Of a DNA stretch of 31,173 nt, positions 7,213 through 11,950 are shown piece by piece. The DNA lies in IMG/VR virus record IMGVR_UViG_3300006735_000008, positions 1-31,173 of that record, one strand, 5' to 3'. Source of the stretch: a virus. Position numbers and translations under genes: made by a program. Below the pieces are notes generated by a model. It had not been told where the DNA came from. It made no database searches and saw nothing but the letters and a program-made list of their open reading frames with translations. How positions within the stretch are numbered: the first letter of the stretch is position 1; every line of letters starts with the position of its first letter.

Positions 7213-7989
7213 TTACTGTGTTCTTTTTTTTCTCCATACCTGTCCTGCTGTTGGCGTATATACTGACTCCCAACCAATGCTTTTCAAGTGTTTATAGTAT
7301 TTGGTTTTTTCGTCTTCGTTCGGTAGCCTTCTACAAAATTCTCTGTCATAATACTCAGGATATTTGTTTTTACCACCTCCTGAACCATTAAAATTGTTCC
7401 GCGCCCACCTTCCTAATCTCAGTGACGTGTTCCACGTTTTTTGCATTTCAAATCTCATTTTTGTACCACTGGGATTCTTTTCACTCCAATACTCTATAAA
7501 CTCATCAAAATGGTCTTTATACTCCACATATTTTTTTACATCAGTTTTAAAAATTTCAAATCTAGTCTCTATATTAGAGATTTTATTTAAGTTGTTTTTA
7601 TTGTTATTCTTATTAATAGTTTTCGACTTTTTGAAATCTTGTTTCATAAAATCCTGCAAACTTGTTTTTAAAATTTTCTCAACTTGTTTTGCGTAAATCT
7701 TGTAATGAGTTTTAGCGGGTATACCTTTGACTTTTGTTTTGCAAATTTTACCACGTTTTAGCACTTCTAAGGCACTTTTACAACGATGATTGGTCAATCC
7801 TGTATTGACGCGAATATCGTTTGCCGTCTGCCAAAAAAAGCCATTATTTTCATTTATCAGATTATGTTCCTCACAATACAGATGTAGCTGTAATAAATGA
7901 GATAATAACACTGAAGCGTCTGTTCCAAGTTTCCTGATTAACTCTTTGTTGACAATCAAATAATGACTTGTGGTTAGTATATTATTCAT
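7213..7989 (-). CDS. Replisome organiser / DnaD-like replication protein
   Basis: This 258-aa protein has an N-terminal winged-helix region (residues about 10-95: LGTDASVLLSHLLQLHLYCEE, FFWQTANDIRVNTGLTNHRCKSALEVLKRGKICKTKVKG). A low-complexity Asn/Lys linker (about 120-140) follows. The C-terminal helical segment (FDEFIEYWSEKNPSGTKMRFEMQKTWNTSLRLGRWARNNF) resembles helicase-loading domains of phage replisome organisers. It should bind the origin and recruit the host helicase. I chose ATG at 7989, which overlaps the upstream stop by eight bases. The frame stays open to 8034, but the extra residues (MKVYRVMTES) lie inside the upstream gene. Confidence 0.7.
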   Translation of the reverse strand: MNNILTTSHYLIVNKELIRKLGTDASVLLSHLLQLHLYCEEHNLINENNGFFWQTANDIRVNTGLTNHRCKSALEVLKRGKICKTKVKGIPAKTHYKIYAKQVEKILKTSLQDFMKQDFKKSKTINKNNNKNNLNKISNIETRFEIFKTDVKKYVEYKDHFDEFIEYWSEKNPSGTKMRFEMQKTWNTSLRLGRWARNNFNGSGGGKNKYPEYYDREFCRRLPNEDEKTKYYKHLKSIGWESVYTPTAGQVWRKKRTQ

Positions 7990-8515
7990 ATTCTTCATCA
8001 TATAACTTTCTGTCATCACTCGGTAAACCTTCAACCATACTTTGCAACAATTCAGGATAATTTAGCAAAATATCTCTTTCATCAGAATCTAATACATCAA
8101 GGTCCTCAAGGTCGCTCATAACCTCAGACAATTCACTGTAGTCGTATCTTATGTGGTCAATCTCTCTAACATCAATATCGTTGATGTAAAATTCTTCACA
8201 CACATATTCCAAATCAACAGAGGTATCAATATATATGTGTCCGCATTCAAAATCTCCATCAACCAAACAATCGTTTATTTTCTCCTGTAATCCTTCCGCA
8301 TATTTGAAAACGCTTTCAGTGATACAATCGTATAACTTCCAATCTCCACCATAATGTATGAAAAGTTCGTAACCGTCTGCTGATGATTCCTCTATAAATA
8401 TATGATGATAAGCTCCATTTTTATATGACAACGCTGTGTCAGAATTAAAATCAAAGGCAATATCCTTCTCAAGCTCAACCAACTGTATATATGATTCAAT
8501 TTTTTCTCGTTTCAT
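7982..8515 (-). CDS. Very acidic protein, possible DNA mimic
   Basis: Of 177 residues about 48 are Asp or Glu and only about 15 are Lys or Arg, spread over the whole length with aromatic residues between them. I do not recognise the family. Such composition is known in DNA-mimic proteins that block restriction enzymes or nucleoid proteins. A gene for an ArdC-like antirestriction protein lies 1.8 kb upstream in the same operon. The start codon follows hammerhead ribozyme 1 by 25 bases and is preceded by an ACACAG block. DNA mimicry is inference from charge only. Confidence 0.6.
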   Translation of the reverse strand: MKREKIESYIQLVELEKDIAFDFNSDTALSYKNGAYHHIFIEESSADGYELFIHYGGDWKLYDCITESVFKYAEGLQEKINDCLVDGDFECGHIYIDTSVDLEYVCEEFYINDIDVREIDHIRYDYSELSEVMSDLEDLDVLDSDERDILLNYPELLQSMVEGLPSDDRKLYDEEYE

Positions 8516-8534
8516 TTCTGTGTTTTTTAAGTTA

Positions 8535-8587
8535 AATACTGACCGCCATTTCAGGCGGTTTCGGTCTTATGACCTCATCAGAGTATT
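8535..8587 (-). ncRNA. Hammerhead ribozyme 1 (type I)
   Basis: On the minus strand the conserved core is complete. Stem I 5' strand AATACT (8587-8582) is followed by CTGATGA (8581-8575). Stem II is GGTC-ATAA-GACC (8574-8563), then GAAA (8562-8559). Stem III is CCGCC-TGAAAT-GGCGG (8558-8543), then T (8542) and the cleavable C (8541). Stem I 3' strand AGTATT (8540-8535) pairs perfectly with the 5' strand. Cleavage is predicted between 8541 and 8540. The TAA stop of the upstream SSB-like gene (8588-8586) overlaps stem I, and cleavage leaves a 25-nt leader on the acidic-protein gene. Confidence 0.93.
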
Positions 8588-9017
8588 AAAATGGTAACGG
8601 TTTGCTGTTATCAGATATTTGTTTGGTAAATACCCACTGTTCAAATCTTTCAGCTCTTTGCATAATAGCTTGTTCGTCACTTGACTTTCCTTCAGCAATA
8701 GCTAAATCAACAGCGCATTTTAAAACACACTGTCTAACAATGAATTTTTGAGTATCATCATTATTACCGCTGTAAGAATAACTTGATTTTGAACCGTTAA
8801 AATCAGAGCCTTCTCTGAAAACTTTGAATGTTCCTTTATCACTTATTGTGTAAGCAACTTGGTCTCCCACTGATAAATAAGGATTGTCTCCTGTTTTATA
8901 CATTGTTCCACCGTCTCCGTTCTCCATTGATACTTCAAATACATACATTTTTTTACCGCCAAACTCTGTCGGTTCCATTGGTCTAACTTCTGTGACCGTT
9001 GATGAATCTTTTTTCAT
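8586..9017 (-). CDS. OB-fold single-stranded DNA-binding-like protein
   Basis: This 143-aa protein has an N-terminal beta-rich segment (residues 10-65: EFGGKKMYVFEVSMENGD, VGDQVAYTISDKGTFKVFRE) consistent with an OB fold and a Ser/Gly/Tyr-rich linker. A helical part (FIVRQCVLKCAVDLAIAEG) precedes an end of DNSKPLPF, which resembles the PF tip of bacterial SSB that recruits replication enzymes. It lies in the replication region, immediately followed by hammerhead 1 whose stem I contains its stop codon. The SSB role is inferred from fold pattern and tail. Confidence 0.6.
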   Translation of the reverse strand: MKKDSSTVTEVRPMEPTEFGGKKMYVFEVSMENGDGGTMYKTGDNPYLSVGDQVAYTISDKGTFKVFREGSDFNGSKSSYSYSGNNDDTQKFIVRQCVLKCAVDLAIAEGKSSDEQAIMQRAERFEQWVFTKQISDNSKPLPF

Positions 9018-9022
9018 ACTTT

Positions 9023-9262
9023 TTATAATTTTTTAGTTAATAAGATGTCAGTAATTTCTGTGTTTAGAATGGCGCTGACCTTCACCATTTCTGTCAGTGT
9101 AAAATCTTGTGGACTTTCTAACTTAGTTTTCAGTGTAGGATATGTAACACCTAGTTTTTCTGCAAAATCTTTCAGTGTTATTTTATTTTCCAATCTGTTT
9201 AAAATCAAATAGTCTTTCAATTCTTGTCCCGTTTTTATTCTGTAATTTTTTTCAATAAACAT
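9023..9262 (-). CDS. Small XRE/Cro-like helix-turn-helix regulator
   Basis: In this 79-aa protein residues 28-70 form a Cro/C1-type helix-turn-helix (ITLKDFAEKLGVTYPTLKTK, then FTLTEMVKVSAILNTEITDIL). The short length suggests a DNA-binding domain without effector domain, as in phage Cro-like or early repressors. It is the first gene after the 121-base intergenic region that carries two inverted copies of a GTGCCTTA-type element, so it may bind there and regulate its own transcription. That link is inference. Confidence 0.8.
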   Translation of the reverse strand: MFIEKNYRIKTGQELKDYLILNRLENKITLKDFAEKLGVTYPTLKTKLESPQDFTLTEMVKVSAILNTEITDILLTKKL

Positions 9263-9383
9263 AATATAATTTTTTTAATTAAAATCTTGCGATTTAAGGC
9301 ACTCAACCCACTCTAGCATATAATTTAACACGATATAACAATAAAATAGCTTAGAATTGATATTTTGTGCCTTATTTCGCATT
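9263..9383. promoter_or_regulatory. Control region with inverted pair of GTGCCTTA elements
   Basis: The region has no gene. CTTGCGATTTAAGGCAC (9286-9302) and GTGCCTTATTTCGCATT (9367-9383) form an inverted pair 64 bases apart. Related words occur at 19111-19127 (CTTGCAAAATAAGGCGC) and near 11887-11898 (CTTAAATCGCAA), also intergenic. CTTAGAATTG at 9351-9360 resembles CTTAAAATTG at about 11908-11917 and 19195-19204. Such repetition confined to control regions suggests operators for a phage regulator, for example the adjacent HTH protein. No clear TAnnTTTG box is present. Confidence 0.5.
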
Positions 9384-9824
9384 TTACTTCTTAGATTCGT
9401 ATTGGCTCAAAGCCTCTTTTACATCGTAGCTCCTTGCTCCAATGTACGAATTGTAATTTCCATTGAATATGTGATTATCAATAGCTTTGTGGTCGTGTCT
9501 GTGTTCTCCTCCCTTTTGACCAAATACAGACTCCATCATAAAATCATCATCAGAAAATAATTTTTTTATCTTAGCTAACTGATTGTCATTCCACTTAATG
9601 CTGTATTTAGCAACCTGTGTTGTTGTTTGAAATCTGTTAGGGACCTCTATCATATCTGTGTTAATATCAAAACCGTCTTTGCGTAATTCAAAAACTGTTG
9701 CCGATATTCTTGTGTTGCCTAAATCCTGTATTGCTTCAAGACTTGTGATAGAATTGAATTTATATAAGTATTCAATAAGTCTTGTGTAATGAGTGTATTT
9801 TCTTCTGTTAACTTGAGTTTTCAT
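9384..9824 (-). CDS. Helix-turn-helix domain protein (HTH_39-like)
   Basis: In this 146-aa protein residues about 10-75 read YTRLIEYLYKFNSITSLEAI, DLGNTRISATVFELRKDGFD and VPNRFQTTT, the pattern of the phage HTH_39 winged-helix family. The C-terminal half is polar and unassigned (GGEHRHDHKAIDNHIFN). The frame is open to 9854, but the only earlier start is a TTG buried in stem III of hammerhead 2. ATG 9822-9824, 25 bases after the predicted cleavage site, is the real start. Probable transcription or replication regulator. Confidence 0.75.
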   Translation of the reverse strand: MKTQVNRRKYTHYTRLIEYLYKFNSITSLEAIQDLGNTRISATVFELRKDGFDINTDMIEVPNRFQTTTQVAKYSIKWNDNQLAKIKKLFSDDDFMMESVFGQKGGEHRHDHKAIDNHIFNGNYNSYIGARSYDVKEALSQYESKK

Positions 9825-9843
9825 ATAATTTATTTGTTGATTA

Positions 9844-9899
9844 ATAACAGACAAGGGACCTTGTCCCCTGTTTCGTCCTTATGGACTCGTCAGTGTTAT
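9844..9899 (-). ncRNA. Hammerhead ribozyme 2 (type I)
   Basis: Minus-strand elements in order: stem I 5' ATAACA (9899-9894), CTGACGA (9893-9887), stem II GTCC-ATAA-GGAC (9886-9875), GAAA (9874-9871), stem III CAGGGGA-CAAGG-TCCCTTG (9870-9852, one G-U pair), T (9851), cleavable C (9850), and stem I 3' TGTTAT (9849-9844), fully complementary to the 5' strand. Core position 7 is C, which the CUGANGA consensus allows. The TAA stop of the upstream gene (9898-9896) is inside stem I. Confidence 0.92.
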
Positions 9900-10261
9900 G
9901 CCCAATTATTTTCTCCGTATCTTTTCACAATTTCTTCATCATATATCGTAGATTTTCCATTTTTTTCAATATCATTTCTGATAACGTCCTCCCACCAACG
10001 GATTCCTAATGTCATACGCTTAACTGAAAAACTTGGTATATCATCATTGTGAACATAAAAAAACAAATCTTGCCTGTTTTCTCCATTGTCTAATGTTATT
10101 TTTGTGATAATTACAGATTCAAATTCAATCCTTGCTCCCGTTTCTAGCTTGAAAAAGTCTCTTAATTTGTCTGATGATTGCCCACCTAAATTGACGCCTT
10201 CCCAAACACATAATTGTCTGTAATCGTTTTCTAACTTGTGTACTATTTTCTTGTTTTTCAT
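9896..10261 (-). CDS. Hypothetical protein, 121 aa
   Basis: I do not recognise this family. The protein contains CVWEGVNLGGQSSDKLRDFF, a segment with paired beta strands (ARIEFESVIITKITLDN, QDLFFYVHNDD) and a conserved-looking RWWEDVIRNDIEKNG near the end. The frame extends to 10297, into hammerhead 3, but ATG 10259-10261 lies 26 bases after the predicted cleavage site behind TTTACACAG and is the better start. It sits between two ribozymes, so its mRNA should be released as a single-gene unit. Confidence 0.65.
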   Translation of the reverse strand: MKNKKIVHKLENDYRQLCVWEGVNLGGQSSDKLRDFFKLETGARIEFESVIITKITLDNGENRQDLFFYVHNDDIPSFSVKRMTLGIRWWEDVIRNDIEKNGKSTIYDEEIVKRYGENNWA

Positions 10262-10281
10262 CTGTGTAAATTTTTTAGTTT

Positions 10282-10357
10282 GTAACAGACCGCCCACTTA
10301 AAATATGACTTATTAACCTGTGGACGGTTTCGCCTATAAAAGGCTCATCAGTGTTAC
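10282..10357 (-). ncRNA. Hammerhead ribozyme 3 (type I, long stem III loop)
   Basis: Minus-strand elements: stem I 5' GTAACA (10357-10352), CTGATGA (10351-10345), stem II GCCT-TTTAT-AGGC (10344-10332), GAAA (10331-10328), stem III CCGTCCAC/GTGGGCGG (10327-10320 and 10297-10290, eight pairs with one G-U) closed by a 22-base A/T-rich loop. Then come T (10289), cleavable C (10288) and stem I 3' TGTTAC (10287-10282), which pairs perfectly. The ArdC stop codon TAA (10356-10354) is within stem I. Confidence 0.92.
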
Positions 10358-11349
10358 TTATTCAATATAAATTCAACCGCTTTCTGTGATTGTTGAGACG
10401 CAAAAAACACTTCTTTTTCATTATCCTTCTTTTTTAAATGTGTTATCCAACCGTTAATGTACGCCTGTGAATTTGTCATATCGTCTTTTGGCTCTAAACC
10501 TAAAACACCACATAAAAACAACGAACCTAATTCAGCAACAAGCTCCTCTTTGGCATACTCCTGTTTTTTCTTTGAAGGAGAATTTACAGTGGCTTTCATT
10601 AAAGATTCTCTGTTTAGTATTGATTCGTGTCCTGTACTGTGTATCATTTCGTGAAACAGTGTTTTATAGTAATCGTCAGACCTTCCTGTTTTATCAGTAA
10701 AATTTTCTTTGTTAGGCATCTGAATATGGTGGCTGTTTACTTTGTAAAACGCTCCTGTTCCACCGTGTTTCAGTGTAGGTTTTTTAGGCATATTTGCGTA
10801 AACCGATTCTGCGTCAGTGATAGGTTCAAAAATTGTATCTTTTACAGCTTCATCTTTAATCTCTTGTGGTAAATAATCTATTCCCTCTGTTTGAGACAAA
10901 TTATATACAGTGTAATATCTCTGAGACCATACAGCATTAACACCTTTAGTCTTTTTGTTTACACCTGATGGCAAAGATTTTTCATTGGGGTACCACTTGT
11001 CTTTGTAGAAATAAGAACACAAGGAATATATGACAGGAAATCCTTCTGCGTCTTCGTTCAGTGTACCACCAATCTCTTTGATTTTTTTATATGTGATAAA
11101 CTCAGGAGTGTTAAAATTGTTTGTCCACATAGCTATCTGCATTAACCAATAGTTAATTCCTGTGTAAATCTTTTTAGAATCATAACTAATAGCGGGGATA
11201 TCAGGTGACATTCCGTGTTTTGTACTCCAAGGACGAACCCAATTCAAGCCTTCCTTCTCCAATCCTTTCACAATATTGTCTGTTATTATTTCGTGAATTG
11301 ATTTACCTGTTTTTTTTCTTGGTGTCCATTTAAATTTTTTAGTTTTCAT
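10354..11349 (-). CDS. ArdC-like antirestriction protein (ssDNA-binding N-domain plus zincin)
   Basis: This 331-aa protein has the two-part ArdC layout. The N-terminal domain (about 15-155: IHEIITDNIVKGLEKEGLNWVRPW, YTGINYWLMQIA, FITYKKIKEIGG, YTVYNLSQTEG) matches the ssDNA-binding half. The C-terminal metalloprotease-like domain carries HEMIHSTGH (residues 233-241, the zinc-binding HExxH) and YAKEELVAELGS (265-276, third ligand). ArdC-type proteins shield entering DNA from type I/II restriction. It is flanked by hammerheads 4 and 3. Its leader AAAACTTAATTTAACACAG is the best match to the 5' end of the plus-strand short RNA at 11748-11816. Confidence 0.85.
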   Translation of the reverse strand: MKTKKFKWTPRKKTGKSIHEIITDNIVKGLEKEGLNWVRPWSTKHGMSPDIPAISYDSKKIYTGINYWLMQIAMWTNNFNTPEFITYKKIKEIGGTLNEDAEGFPVIYSLCSYFYKDKWYPNEKSLPSGVNKKTKGVNAVWSQRYYTVYNLSQTEGIDYLPQEIKDEAVKDTIFEPITDAESVYANMPKKPTLKHGGTGAFYKVNSHHIQMPNKENFTDKTGRSDDYYKTLFHEMIHSTGHESILNRESLMKATVNSPSKKKQEYAKEELVAELGSLFLCGVLGLEPKDDMTNSQAYINGWITHLKKKDNEKEVFFASQQSQKAVEFILNK

Positions 11350-11370
11350 ATCTGTGTTAAATTAAGTTTT

Positions 11371-11428
11371 ATTACTGACCGTCACAAGGACGGTTTCGCC
11401 ACCTTTCAGTGTTGCTCATCAGAGTAAT
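11371..11428 (-). ncRNA. Hammerhead ribozyme 4 (type I, bulged stem II)
   Basis: Minus-strand elements: stem I 5' ATTACT (11428-11423), CTGATGA (11422-11416), and stem II from 11415 to 11398, which pairs as GC-CAC/GTG-GC with an AA bulge and loop TGAAAG. GAAA (11397-11394) follows, then stem III CCGTC-CTTGT-GACGG (11393-11379), T (11378), cleavable C (11377) and stem I 3' AGTAAT (11376-11371), perfectly paired. The core is intact; the bulged stem II makes this the least regular of the four. The upstream stop codon touches stem I at 11428. Confidence 0.85.
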
Positions 11429-11595
11429 TAAATTAAATCTATTGCTGATTCACCTGTTATGTCCCCGTTTTTGGTAATTTCATAATTTGGGTCCATACCT
11501 GATATTTTGATGTCGTCAATTAAATCTTCTATTGTTGTAAATTCTTTTGTGTAATATACACAGTCTAAAGAGTAAAAGTTTTCAGTGTTTTTCAT
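11428..11595 (-). CDS. Small protein, 55 aa, first gene of ribozyme operon
   Basis: The frame from ATG 11593-11595 to TAA 11428-11430 encodes MKNTENFYSLDCVYYTKEFT and ends TGESAIDLI. I do not recognise it; it looks like a compact alpha/beta protein with an acidic helix (TIEDLIDDIKISGMD). Support comes from position: it follows a TACCTTTG promoter element at 11632-11639, and its stop codon abuts hammerhead 4 exactly as the other three hammerheads abut upstream stops. Too short for common ORF thresholds. Confidence 0.65.
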   Translation of the reverse strand: MKNTENFYSLDCVYYTKEFTTIEDLIDDIKISGMDPNYEITKNGDITGESAIDLI

Positions 11596-11631
11596 TGTTA
11601 TATGTGTTAAAGTGTTAGTTAATTATTTCTA

Positions 11632-11639
11632 CAAAGGTA
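11632..11639 (-). promoter_or_regulatory. Candidate -7 element TACCTTTG for the ribozyme operon
   Basis: The minus strand reads TACCTTTG, an exact TAnnTTTG box of Bacteroidetes housekeeping promoters, about 36 bases before the 55-aa gene. A TTG at the -33 position is not evident. The upstream side is A/T-tract DNA (11642-11675) that may substitute as an UP-like element. Confidence 0.5.
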
Positions 11640-11641
11640 CG

Positions 11642-11675
11642 TAAAAAAATTTTAATAAACCTAAAAAAATTTTAA
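11642..11675. repeat. A-tract/T-tract direct repeat, 14 bp x 2
   Basis: TAAAAAAATTTTAA occurs at 11642-11655 and again at 11662-11675, a 20-bp period close to two helical turns. Phased A-tracts bend or destabilise DNA. The repeat lies between the minus-strand promoter and the plus-strand promoter, so an UP element or a duplex-unwinding element of an origin are both possible. I see no iterons to favour the origin. Confidence 0.6.
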
Positions 11676-11713
11676 CTTTTTTTATCTACCACATATAGGA
11701 AATTAACAATGAT

Positions 11714-11743
11714 TTGCTGTGTAAATAATTTTTTTTATATTTG
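11714..11743 (+). promoter_or_regulatory. Plus-strand Bacteroidetes-type promoter
   Basis: TTG at 11714-11716, then exactly 19 bases, then TATATTTG at 11736-11743: a full match to the TTG-N19-TAnnTTTG consensus of Flavobacteriia housekeeping sigma factor. It is the best promoter in the window and points against all the protein genes. About 33 bases after the box the transcript reaches a strong terminator, so its product is a short RNA. Confidence 0.8.
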
Positions 11744-11747
11744 TGTA

Positions 11748-11816
11748 AACTGTGTAAGTTTAAGTTTTCTATGTGAAAGAGTCGTTGCCAATTCGGTTTG
11801 ACGGCTCTTTTTTTTT
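11748..11816 (+). ncRNA. Plus-strand short RNA, about 65-70 nt
   Basis: The RNA is defined by the promoter ending at 11743 and the terminator ending at 11816. No open frame is present. Its 5' end, CTGTGTAAGTTTAAGTTTT (11750-11768), is complementary to the leader of the ArdC gene (AAAACTTAATTTAACACAG, about 11353-11371 minus): 9 pairs, then a mismatch, a G-U and one pair, another mismatch, then 6 pairs. It also partly matches the leaders after hammerheads 1 and 3 through ACACAG and AACTTAA blocks. That suggests a trans-acting regulator of translation start. The exact start site is estimated. Confidence 0.7.
11776..11816 (+). terminator. Rho-independent terminator of the short RNA
   Basis: AAAGAGTCGT (11776-11785) pairs with ACGGCTCTTT (11801-11810) over ten pairs with one G-U. 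The loop is 15 bases, and the T run 11808-11816 (nine T) follows directly. It is strong on the plus strand. On the minus strand the stem is followed by only three T, so lysis-operon messages may pass. Confidence 0.88.
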
Positions 11817-11950
11817 AAATCTACCAATGGAAATTGACGATTGAAGCGTGTGTCACCTTCTCGTACAACTAAGGGTGTAAAAACCTCTTAAATCGCAAAA
11901 AAAGTGGCTTAAAATTGAAATTGTATATTTAGATAATCTATGAAATTTGC
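11817..11950. promoter_or_regulatory. Intergenic region with elements shared with 570-642
   Basis: No gene is seen. CAATGGAAATTGACGATTG (11825-11843) matches 615-633 in opposite orientation with one mismatch. AAGCGTG (11844-11850) and TGTAAAAACC (about 11877-11886) also occur near 577 and 632 in the same order. CTTAAATCGCAA and GCTTAAAATTG follow (about 11887-11917), words also present in the 9263-9383 and 19111-19204 control regions. I interpret it as a composite regulatory region after the lysis operon. Confidence 0.45.

Noticed and set aside
9825-9854. N-terminal extension of the HTH_39-like protein from a TTG at 9854
   Set aside because: The TTG is inside stem III of hammerhead 2 and would be separated from the gene by cleavage; ATG at 9824 is better.
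10262-10297. N-terminal extension of the 121-aa protein to 10297
   Set aside because: It would run through stem III and stem I of hammerhead 3; ATG at 10261 has the same leader spacing as the other ribozyme-linked genes.
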